Shown: positions 58,037-64,000 of the stretch, piece after piece
Position numbering within the stretch: position 1 is the first letter of the stretch
How the letters are laid out: each line of letters starts with the position of its first letter
NCBI RefSeq assembly: GCF_014650815.1
Contig: NZ_BMVR01000012.1
Location: 186,001 to 250,000 of the forward strand
Length of the DNA: 64,000 bases
Source: Streptomyces flavofungini
GTDB lineage: Bacteria > Actinomycetota > Actinomycetes > Streptomycetales > Streptomycetaceae
Direction: 5' to 3'
Notes under the pieces: model-generated
What the model saw: the letters and a program-made list of their open reading frames with translations, nothing else
Databases searched by the model: none
What the model was told of the DNA's origin: nothing
Program-made: the position numbers and the translations under genes

Positions 58037-58910
58037 ACGGCCTAGCCGCAGGCGCAGCCACCCCCTGCCGGGGCGGGCGCTTGTGCCAGATGAAGATCTC
58101 TGTGCCCGGCTGGCGTTCGGAGAAGCGACCGGACGGGGAGGCCTCCCGGAGTACGCGGCGCAGGTCCGACTCGAAGGCTTCGCGGTGGGGACCGAACAGG
58201 TGCGGGGCCGAGAAGGACATCGAGAACACCTGGGCCACCAGGTCGTCGCAGTCGCGGTCCATGGGCTGGCCGCCGGGGGCGACGTGGCGGTCGGGGCCGG
58301 AGAATCCGGCGCGGGCGAAGATGGCCGACTCACCGCCCGGTGTGCCCTGCGGGAGCGTTCCTCGGCCCGCTCGCCGCACCGGGCCGAGGTACGTCCTGAC
58401 CAGGTCGTCCAGCGCGGCTCGGGGCGGGGCCGGGTGGGGCAGGTCCGCGTCGGCGCGGGGGGCCGTCTTCAGGTCCGAGATGTGCAGGAGTACGCCGTCG
58501 GGCGTGAGCATGTCCCGTACGGTCGCCGCCACCAGTTCGCGGTCCATCCAGTGGAACGACTGGGCGAAGGCGGCCGCCGTGAACGTGCCGAGGCCCGCGG
58601 GCAGGTCCTCGGCGCGGGCCCGCACCCAGTGCGTCTTCGCGGCCAGGCCCGCCTTCGCCGCCTGCCGTCCGGCCTCGGCGATCATTCCGGCGTCCGGATC
58701 CACGCCCACGACCTCGCCGAACAGATCCACCAGCGTCAGGGCGACCGCGCCCGGGCCGCATCCCACGTCGAGAAGGCGGCCCCGCCCGTCGAGTCGCAGG
58801 GCCTCGGCCAGCGCCTTCGCCAGCCCCGGCGCGTACGGGAGCCTCCCCCGCGCGTAGTACGCAGCCGTCCCCGCGAACAAGCTCTCGTCCCACTCCCAGC
58901 CGTCGATCAC
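58008..58910 (-). CDS. class I SAM-dependent methyltransferase, tail altered by IS end
   Basis: A 300-residue methyltransferase. Motif I is RLLDVGCGPGAVALTLV, the motif II acid is in VVGVDPDAGMIAEA, and FAQSFHWMDRE marks the UbiE/TrmB-like methyltransferase-11 group. The family body ends about TEIFIWHKRP; the final residues (PSDHLIVG) are encoded by the IS terminal sequence and the stop lies inside the element, so the original C-terminus was replaced. GTG 58910 is chosen (GGACGGGT upstream); the open frame to 59042 has no ribosome site. Probably still active because the SAM core is intact. Confidence 0.82.
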   Translation of the reverse strand: MIDGWEWDESLFAGTAAYYARGRLPYAPGLAKALAEALRLDGRGRLLDVGCGPGAVALTLVDLFGEVVGVDPDAGMIAEAGRQAAKAGLAAKTHWVRARAEDLPAGLGTFTAAAFAQSFHWMDRELVAATVRDMLTPDGVLLHISDLKTAPRADADLPHPAPPRAALDDLVRTYLGPVRRAGRGTLPQGTPGGESAIFARAGFSGPDRHVAPGGQPMDRDCDDLVAQVFSMSFSAPHLFGPHREAFESDLRRVLREASPSGRFSERQPGTEIFIWHKRPPRQGVAAPAARPFPSDHLIVG

Positions 58911-59078
58911 ACCCGTCCCCGTCCCTCGTCTTGTTCGTTCGCGGAGTCGCCCGCCCGTCCGGGCCGCCCGATGATTCCACGGCTTGAGGGAGATGCGGCA
59001 CGGCTTTTCCCGTGTCGTGCGGGGTGTGGGCGTCGCGCACACGGTCAGTGCGGGGGCGCGGTCAGTGCGGGAGCGCGG

Positions 59079-59732
59079 TCAGTGCGGGAGCGCGAGGAAC
59101 CCGTCGACCACGCGGCGGGCCTTCGCGACCACGTCGGTTCCGCCCAGGCGCAGCTCCGTGTTGGTGGCCACCAGGACCGCGTCGATCTGGAAGGCCGTGA
59201 GGTCCGGGTCGAGTTCGGTGATCTCGTGCGCGTCGACGGCGTGGCGCAGTTCGGCGGCGAGGACGGCCAGCCAGGTGCGGCGGTGGACGAGCAGGGTGTC
59301 GCGGACCTTCCCCGGTCGGCTGTCGAAGTCGGGGAGGCTCGCCGCCCAGAAGCAGCCTCCGTGGAACAGCGGTTCCTCGGCGTACGCGAGCCAGTGTTCC
59401 GTCAGTGCGCGCAGTCGCGCGGCGCCCGGTGCGGCAGTGCGCGCGGGACGGATGACCGCTTCCGTGAACGCCTCGCGCGCCGCTTCCGCCACGGCGAGCT
59501 GCAGGTTCTCCTTCGTCTTGAAGAGCGTCTGGATGCCGCTCTTGCTCAGCTCCAGGTCCGCCGCCAGGCGGCCGATGCTCAGACCGCTCAGGCCTTCAAG
59601 GGAGGCGACGTCCACGCCGTGGCGGGCGACCTTCCGGCGGGCGCGCATCCCCCGGACGAGGCGCTGATCCCCCGCGGCCTCCGCCCCGGCTGCGGCTGTT
59701 GGTGAACTCCGGTGCCCTGCGTGCTCGTTCAT
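59079..59732 (-). CDS. TetR-family regulator
   Basis: A 217-residue TetR protein. After a leader of 25 residues the DNA-binding domain reads KVARHGVDVASLEGLSGLSI and LAADLELSKSGIQTLFKTKE, and the ligand half has LFHGGCFWAASLPDFDSRPGKVRD, the TetR_C_6-like pattern of quinone- or thiol-responsive regulators. ATG 59732 is used with GGATGGGG upstream; ATG 59741 adds three residues. It is divergent from a truncated SnoaL-like gene and a DUF3237 gene, with an imperfect 24-bp dyad between. Confidence 0.9.
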   Translation of the reverse strand: MNEHAGHRSSPTAAAGAEAAGDQRLVRGMRARRKVARHGVDVASLEGLSGLSIGRLAADLELSKSGIQTLFKTKENLQLAVAEAAREAFTEAVIRPARTAAPGAARLRALTEHWLAYAEEPLFHGGCFWAASLPDFDSRPGKVRDTLLVHRRTWLAVLAAELRHAVDAHEITELDPDLTAFQIDAVLVATNTELRLGGTDVVAKARRVVDGFLALPH

Positions 59733-59760
59733 CGGCCCCATCCTGCCATGTGCTTGCACA

Positions 59761-59784
59761 AAACATACGACCGATCGTACGTTT
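59761..59784. promoter_or_regulatory. TetR operator candidate
   Basis: AAACATACGACC (59761-59772) pairs with GATCGTACGTTT (59773-59784) at 10 of 12 positions. It is centred 40 bp from both divergent starts and is AT-richer than its surroundings. Confidence 0.7.
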
Positions 59785-59815
59785 AGTTCAGCCGAGCTTC
59801 CCAGGAGGCGCGTCC

Positions 59816-59971
59816 ATGGATGATTCACGCATGTTCGAGCTGACGCACGCCCTCGCCGCGGCCAACAGTCGGCAGGACGTTCCGGCCGCGCTCGGCGCCC
59901 GGCCCGGCGTCCCGACGGACCGGGTCCGGCGCACCCTGCTCCCCGTACCGACAGGAGGCAACGCAGCATGA
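59816..59971 (+). CDS. 51-residue SnoaL-like remnant coupled to DUF3237
   Basis: ATG 59816 has a strong ribosome site (CCAGGAGGCG) and opens DSRMFELTHALAAANSRQDV, the helix-1 region of SnoaL/NTF2-like proteins. After residue 25 the text changes to a short GARPGVPTDRVRRTLLPVPT tail, far too short for the 130-residue fold, so the middle appears deleted in frame. The TGA overlaps the next ATG (ATGA), and the cistron still couples translation of the DUF3237 gene. It may be non-functional as a protein. Confidence 0.6.
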   Translation: MDDSRMFELTHALAAANSRQDVPAALGARPGVPTDRVRRTLLPVPTGGNAA

Positions 59972-60462
59972 CAGTGGACCCGCGCGTGAAGGACGTCGGT
60001 GACGTCCGGACCGCTCATCTCTTCGACATCGTCGTCGACTTGGACCCCCGCCTGTCCATCGGCAGCGGCCCTTACGGCCGACGGGTCCTCTTCGGTGCCG
60101 CAGGCGGTACGTTCCACGGCCCGAGGCTGCACGGCGACGTGCTGCCCGGCGGCGGGGACTGGGCGCTGTTCGGCCCCGACGGCACGATGAACCTGGACGT
60201 GCGCCTGACCCTGCGGACCCACGACGGCGCCCTCCTGCACATGACGTACGGGGGCCGCTGGGTCACTCCGCCCGAGATGCGCGAGGGGTTGGCCGATCCC
60301 GCCGAGCGGCACCGGATCGACCCCAGCCGCTACTACTTCCGCACCAGCCCCCTCTTCGAGACCGGCGCCGAGCGCTATGCGTGGCTCAACGGCACGGTCT
60401 GCGTCGGGTCGGGCTACCTCATCGAAGGCGGCATCGCCTACAAGGTCGCCCAGGTGCTGTGA
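59968..60462 (+). CDS. DUF3237 family protein
   Basis: A 164-residue protein of DUF3237, a single-domain beta-barrel of unknown function often encoded next to NTF2-like proteins and TetR regulators. Family features are HLFDIVVDLDPRLSIGSGPYG, FHGPRLHGDVLPGGGDW, TLRTHDGALLHMTYGG and YYFRTSPLFETGAERYAWLN. No catalytic site is known. ATG 59968 overlaps the stop of the SnoaL-like remnant. Expression is probably set by the divergent TetR through the 59761 dyad. The stop is 7 bp before the convergent TetR gene stop. Confidence 0.85.
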   Translation: MTVDPRVKDVGDVRTAHLFDIVVDLDPRLSIGSGPYGRRVLFGAAGGTFHGPRLHGDVLPGGGDWALFGPDGTMNLDVRLTLRTHDGALLHMTYGGRWVTPPEMREGLADPAERHRIDPSRYYFRTSPLFETGAERYAWLNGTVCVGSGYLIEGGIAYKVAQVL

Positions 60463-60469
60463 GGGATCG

Positions 60470-61039
60470 TCACGCGGAAGCCTGACGGGAGGCGGTGATC
60501 AGGAGTCGGGCGGCCTGGGCCGCCTGCTGCGCGGGGGCCGTGGTGCGGGTGATCGCCGCCGTCGCCATCGCGCCCTCGGCCAGCAGGAACACCTGCTCCC
60601 CCAGGCTCGCGGGCAGGCCCGCCCGCGCCACCAGGTCGGCCACATAGTCCCTGAACGCCGCCTTGTGCAGGCGCACTTGGCGGGCCACCGGCTCCGACGT
60701 GGCGCCCAGCTCGCCGTACGAGTTGATCCAGGCACAGCCGTTGAAGTCGGGCTCGGCGAACCACTCCCCCAGCCAGTCGAAGACCGCCAGGATGCGCCGC
60801 TCGGGGCTCTCGTGCCGCTCGACATGCTCGGCCAGCTCGCGTCGCCAGCGCTCGTCGCGGCGCTCCAGGTAGGCCTCGACGAGGCGTTCCTTCGCGGGGA
60901 AGAGCTGGTAGAGGCGCTTGAGGGAGAGGCCGGACGCGGTGCGGATCTCGTCCATGCCGACGGACTGGATGCCGCGCCGGTAGAAGAGCCGCTCGGCCGC
61001 GTCCAGCGCCCGCTCCGCGGCGGTGACCGTGGTGTCCAT
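60470..61039 (-). CDS. TetR-family regulator of the DUF1348 gene
   Basis: A 189-residue repressor with AERALDAAERLFYRRGIQSV, TASGLSLKRLYQLFPAKERL in the DNA-binding half, and ILAVFDWLGEWFAEPDFNGCAW, the conserved Cys-containing loop of TetR_C-type regulators of stress enzymes. ATG 61039 follows CAGGAGGCC. Upstream, on the far side of 140 bp, two identical-type palindromes precede the divergent DUF1348 gene. The arrangement repeats the nitroreductase/TetR and glyoxalase/TetR pairs in this window. Confidence 0.92.
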   Translation of the reverse strand: MDTTVTAAERALDAAERLFYRRGIQSVGMDEIRTASGLSLKRLYQLFPAKERLVEAYLERRDERWRRELAEHVERHESPERRILAVFDWLGEWFAEPDFNGCAWINSYGELGATSEPVARQVRLHKAAFRDYVADLVARAGLPASLGEQVFLLAEGAMATAAITRTTAPAQQAAQAARLLITASRQASA

Positions 61040-61182
61040 CGGCCGACGGCCTCCTGTCTCCGGTCCCTCTCTGGCCCCTGGGTGTTCCCCGGCTTGGCCT
61101 GGGGTTTTCCAGTATTCGGAGCCACCGTACCCCGTCAAGGGCGCGCCGCCGGGTTTGCCTCAGGGGCAAGGCGACTACCCAG

Positions 61183-61198
61183 GAGAACGCACGTTCTC
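61183..61198. promoter_or_regulatory. TetR operator copy 1
   Basis: GAGAACGCACGTTCTC is a perfect 7-2-7 palindrome. A second copy with only the spacer changed starts 35 bp later. The pair lies between the divergent TetR and DUF1348 genes. Confidence 0.85.
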
Positions 61199-61217
61199 TA
61201 GAGTGGCCGACGAGGCA

Positions 61218-61233
61218 GAGAACGAGCGTTCTC
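61218..61233. promoter_or_regulatory. TetR operator copy 2
   Basis: GAGAACGAGCGTTCTC repeats the arms of copy 1 exactly. It ends 36 bp before the DUF1348 ATG, over its expected promoter start. Confidence 0.85.
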
Positions 61234-61269
61234 CACCTGTGGTCACCATGAGCACCTGAAGGAGCCGAC

Positions 61270-61728
61270 ATGACGTCACGCCCCCCGTTCCCCCCGTTCG
61301 ACGAGGAGACGGCCCTGCAGAAGGTCCAGGCCGCCGAGGACGCCTGGAACACCCGCGACCCCGAGCGCGTCGCGCTCGCGTACACCGTGGACTCGGTCTG
61401 GCGGAACCGGGACCGGTTCGTCACCGGCCGGGACGAGATCGTCGCGTTCCTGCGGGACAAGTGGTCCCGGGAGGGCGAGTACGCGCTGCGCAAGGAGCTG
61501 TGGGACTTCCACGGGCCGCGGATCGCGGTGCGTTTCCAGTACGAGTGCCAGACGCTGGACGGCCAGTGGTGGCGCAGCTACGGCAACGAGCTGTGGGAGT
61601 TCACGGCGGAAGGGCTCATGGCCCGCCGCGAGGCCAGCATCAACGACACGCCGATCAGCGCGGCGGAGCGGCGCATCTTCGGGACCCGGCCGGAGAGCGA
61701 GCGTCGACAGCCGCTCCCCGTGCGGTAG
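61270..61728 (+). CDS. DUF1348/NTF2-like protein
   Basis: A 152-residue cytosolic protein of the DUF1348 family, an NTF2-like fold of unknown function. Signature segments: VQAAEDAWNTRDPERVALAY, DSVWRNRDRFVTGRDEIV, FLRDKWSREGEYALRKELW, RFQYECQTLDGQWWRSYGNE and WEFTAEGLMARREASIND. ATG 61270 follows GAAGGAG at 6 nt. It is induced presumably when the divergent TetR releases the two GAGAACG palindromes. Homologues are reported next to TetR genes in many actinomycetes and proteobacteria. Confidence 0.92.
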   Translation: MTSRPPFPPFDEETALQKVQAAEDAWNTRDPERVALAYTVDSVWRNRDRFVTGRDEIVAFLRDKWSREGEYALRKELWDFHGPRIAVRFQYECQTLDGQWWRSYGNELWEFTAEGLMARREASINDTPISAAERRIFGTRPESERRQPLPVR

Positions 61729-61855
61729 TCGGCCGCGCGGGGCGCGGCGCGACAGCCCTGGTTCCGGGCGGCGCACCCCCGCAACCAGGCCTCCCGCGTC
61801 CCTCGGCCTTCCCCGGCCGACCGGACCCACCGCTCCTGCCGGACCCGCCGAACGG

Positions 61856-62908
61856 TCAGTCCCCGGCGGCCTCCGCCTCGATGGCGTGGAACGGCGGCGC
61901 CTGCGGCAGCGGCGTGACGGACGTGACCGTGAGTCCGGCGCGGCGGCACACCTCCTCGAACTCCGCGCGGGTGCGTTCCCTGCCGCCGACGTTCACCAGC
62001 ATGTTCAGATCGCTCAGGTAGATGCGCCCGGCGGTCGCGGGGTCGACGACCTCGGTCAGTACGGGCTCGACGATCAGGACGCGGCCACCGGGCGGCAGCA
62101 CGGCGCGGCAGTGGCTCAGGATCGTGACCACCTGGTCGTCCGACCAGTCGTGGACGATGCTCTTCATCATGTGGAGATCGGCGCCTTCGGGCACCGAACG
62201 GAAGAAGTCCCCGGCCACCAGGGAACATCGGTCCGCGAGCCCGTCCCGGCTCAGGGTGTCCGGGGCCTGGGCCAGGCCTTCCTCGGTGTCGTAGATGACC
62301 CCGGTGACGGCGGGGTGCTCGCGCAGCACCGCGCTGAGCAGCGTGCCGTCACCGCCGCCGATGTCCATGACCGTCTTGAACCGCCCGAAGTCGACGGCGC
62401 CCGGCAGCGCCGCGGCCGTCTGCCGGGTGCCCTGGCTCATCGCCGCGTTGAACTCGGCCGAGAGGTCCGGGTGTTGCTTGAGGTGGCCGAAGAAGTCCGT
62501 GCCGAAGACCTTGTCGAAGGCGACGTCGCCGGTGCGGACGCTGTCGTCCAACTGCTCCCAGCCCCGCAGCATCATCGGCTCGGTGAACATCCGGGCGATG
62601 GACGCGAGGGAGCCGGGGCTCGCGGGGTCGAGCAGGGCACCGGCGGGCGTGACGGCGAAGGTGCCCGCGGCGCGTTCCTCAAGGAGGCCGAGGCCGGCCA
62701 GGGCGCGCAGCAGCCGGGACATGGACTGCGGGGCGGCGTCGGCCCGGGCGGCCACGTCGTCCGCCGTCATCTCCTTGTCGCCGATCAGCTCGACCACGCG
62801 TAGCCGCAGGGTCGCGCGCAGCACCTGCGCCGCCAGGCCGCCGAAGGCGTACTCGATGACCAAGCGTGCGTCGGCGGGAGTGGTCGCCCGGGCCTCGTCG
62901 TTCGTCAC
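61856..62908 (-). CDS. O-methyltransferase of the hydroxyneurosporene/polyketide type
   Basis: A 350-residue dimeric O-methyltransferase (Methyltransf_2 with a dimerisation domain). The N-terminal winged helix runs LRLRVVELIGDKEMTADDVA and RADAAPQSMSRLLRALAGLG; SAM binding is at VMDIGGGDGTLLSAVL; the catalytic base region is MKSIVHDWSDDQVVTIL with His, and NMLVNVGGRERTRAEFEEV is the C-terminal signature. Such enzymes methylate phenolic polyketides such as anthracyclines. No polyketide genes are in view, so it may act on an imported or distant product. It is 27 bp downstream of the AraC gene on the same strand. Confidence 0.9.
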   Translation of the reverse strand: MTNDEARATTPADARLVIEYAFGGLAAQVLRATLRLRVVELIGDKEMTADDVAARADAAPQSMSRLLRALAGLGLLEERAAGTFAVTPAGALLDPASPGSLASIARMFTEPMMLRGWEQLDDSVRTGDVAFDKVFGTDFFGHLKQHPDLSAEFNAAMSQGTRQTAAALPGAVDFGRFKTVMDIGGGDGTLLSAVLREHPAVTGVIYDTEEGLAQAPDTLSRDGLADRCSLVAGDFFRSVPEGADLHMMKSIVHDWSDDQVVTILSHCRAVLPPGGRVLIVEPVLTEVVDPATAGRIYLSDLNMLVNVGGRERTRAEFEEVCRRAGLTVTSVTPLPQAPPFHAIEAEAAGD

Positions 62909-62935
62909 GGTGTCTTCCCTTTCGCCATGGGTGTG

Positions 62936-63946
62936 TCAAGCGCTGTGCGAGGTGCTCGTTTCGCGGTGGGTGACGGCGTCGACCTCATGCCCGGCTTCCG
63001 CGTCAGCGTCGCGGGCCACATCGGCGTCGGCGTCGGCGGGACTCGCCATCCGTGTCAGCGCCCCCGGCGTGCACCCGGTGAACGCGTACACGTCGCGGTG
63101 CAGGTGCGACTGGTCGACGTAGCCGCACGCCAGCGCCGCCTCGGCGGCATCCGCGCCCGCGTACAGGCGTCGGGCCGCGCAGTGGAAGCGGACCAGCATC
63201 GCCGCGCGTTTGGGGGTGAGGCCGACCTGGGCGGTGAACCTGGCCCACAGCCGTTTGCGGCTCCATCCGCACGCGGCCGCCAGGTCACCGACCCGCACCC
63301 GGCCTCGCCGGGCGACGATGGACGACCAGGTCGCGGCCACCTCGGCGTCCATCACCGGTGCGCGCGCCGCCCGTTCGCCGAGGAACCGGTCGACGAGGGC
63401 GAACCGCTCCGGCCAGCCCCCGGCCCCGGCGATCCCTTCGCCGAGCCGCCGCCCGCGCGCGCCCCACAGCTCCTCCAGGCCGGTCACGGCCCCGTGGAGG
63501 TCGGCGGGCGCGGCGTCCAGCAGCGCGTACGCGGCCGGCGGCGACAGGCGCAGCTCGACGCAGGAGAACCGCCCGGACCGAATGCGGGTCGGCCCGGGCA
63601 CGGGACCGGCGACGAGGCTGCCCAGGGCCGTCCGGCCCGAGCCGCCGTCCACGTGCAACAGGGCGTCGCCGAAGCCGAGGACGACAGTGACGAACGGCTG
63701 CGGGAACACGCGCATGTCGAGGCACCCGCCCGCGCGGGAGCGGTACCCGGCCACGTAGACGCCACCGCCCCCGCCGCCGCCCCCGCGCACTGCTGGTCCG
63801 CCGACGGGCCGCACGGTGTCCCAACCGGCGTCGAAGTCCCGGCCGTCCTCGGCACTCAAGCCACCTGCGGATCCGGCGTCCCAGCCGCCCGCTGAGCCCC
63901 GGCTGCCGTCAGCCTCCCGGCCGTCTTCGAAGTCGTCGCCGTACAT
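62936..63946 (-). CDS. AraC-family transcriptional regulator
   Basis: A 336-residue regulator. A Gly/Asp-rich leader with an eight-Gly run (residues 1-65) precedes a cupin-like effector domain (MRVFPQPFVTVVLGFGDALL, FSCVELRLSPPAAYALLDAAP) and the AraC DNA-binding domain: VGDLAAACGWSRKRLWARF, LTPKRAAMLVRFHCAARRLY and LACGYVDQSHLHRDVYAFTG. The last 35 residues are an Asp/Ala repeat tail. ATG 63946 follows GGTGGAGG. It precedes the O-methyltransferase by 27 bp, so they form an operon, and it may respond to that enzyme's substrate. Confidence 0.92.
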   Translation of the reverse strand: MYGDDFEDGREADGSRGSAGGWDAGSAGGLSAEDGRDFDAGWDTVRPVGGPAVRGGGGGGGGVYVAGYRSRAGGCLDMRVFPQPFVTVVLGFGDALLHVDGGSGRTALGSLVAGPVPGPTRIRSGRFSCVELRLSPPAAYALLDAAPADLHGAVTGLEELWGARGRRLGEGIAGAGGWPERFALVDRFLGERAARAPVMDAEVAATWSSIVARRGRVRVGDLAAACGWSRKRLWARFTAQVGLTPKRAAMLVRFHCAARRLYAGADAAEAALACGYVDQSHLHRDVYAFTGCTPGALTRMASPADADADVARDADAEAGHEVDAVTHRETSTSHSA

Positions 63947-64000
63947 GCCTCCACCCTGGCCGGTTCTCGCAGGCTCGTCTTGGACGAATGTTCCCGTGCT

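Overview
The window is very GC-rich, with strong G/C preference at third codon positions, many GTG starts, ATGA/GTGA gene overlaps, Tat signal peptides and abundant TetR, LuxR, LysR, DeoR and AsnC regulators. This is typical of a Streptomyces (or close actinomycete) chromosome, most likely an arm-like accessory region because secreted hydrolases, paired regulators, gene remnants and one IS fragment are frequent. I saw no tRNA, rRNA or CRISPR array.

Layout. 1-13 kb: the end of an unknown gene, an APC permease, a Tat-exported carotenoid oxygenase, an alpha/beta hydrolase, a leftward operon (D-Ala-D-Ala carboxypeptidase, endonuclease/exonuclease/phosphatase-fold protein, CseB/CseC-like two-component system) with a 9-bp tandem array in its middle, a lipoprotein, glutaminase, a DUF6191 protein, an atypical polysaccharide deacetylase and a mycothiol-dependent-type enzyme. 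13-20.6 kb: a carbohydrate locus, running leftward as secreted GH114 endo-polygalactosaminidase, Tat lipoprotein sugar-binding protein, two ABC permeases, PfkB sugar kinase and NAD-dependent GH4 glycosidase, with a divergent DeoR repressor and a perfect inverted repeat in front of it. 20.8-32 kb: a nitroreductase/TetR pair with two matching operators, a TIM-barrel secreted protein, a wrecked berberine-type oxidase, an SDR, a NarL-type two-component pair, a methyltransferase, a DJ-1/PfpI protein and an EamA exporter/LysR pair.

32.6-44.1 kb is the most coherent accessory block: a leftward, tightly overlapped operon (MFS transporter, micro-ORF, amidohydrolase, S9 peptidase, alpha/beta hydrolase, micro-ORF, M19 dipeptidase, GMC oxidoreductase, internally deleted aldehyde dehydrogenase) divergent from a two-domain Lrp/AsnC regulator, and beyond it a secreted S33 tripeptidyl-aminopeptidase-type enzyme. 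A 44-nt element at the AsnC gene start is repeated upstream of the S33 peptidase. This looks like a peptide or N-acyl/amide uptake and degradation regulon.

44.6-64 kb: a LuxR-type protein with a degenerate receiver, a large LAL-type ATPase regulator, a 5'-truncated cyclase, TetR and XRE regulators, an RsbW-type kinase, an SDR followed by a 22-bp-stem terminator, a Tat-exported GH127-ricin fusion, several TetR/enzyme pairs with recognisable operators, and an IS5-type remnant that has cut the end off a TrmO/TsaA-like gene. Three or four genes (berberine oxidase, aldehyde dehydrogenase, SnoaL-like protein) keep both ends but have lost their middle, which suggests repeated internal deletion in this region.
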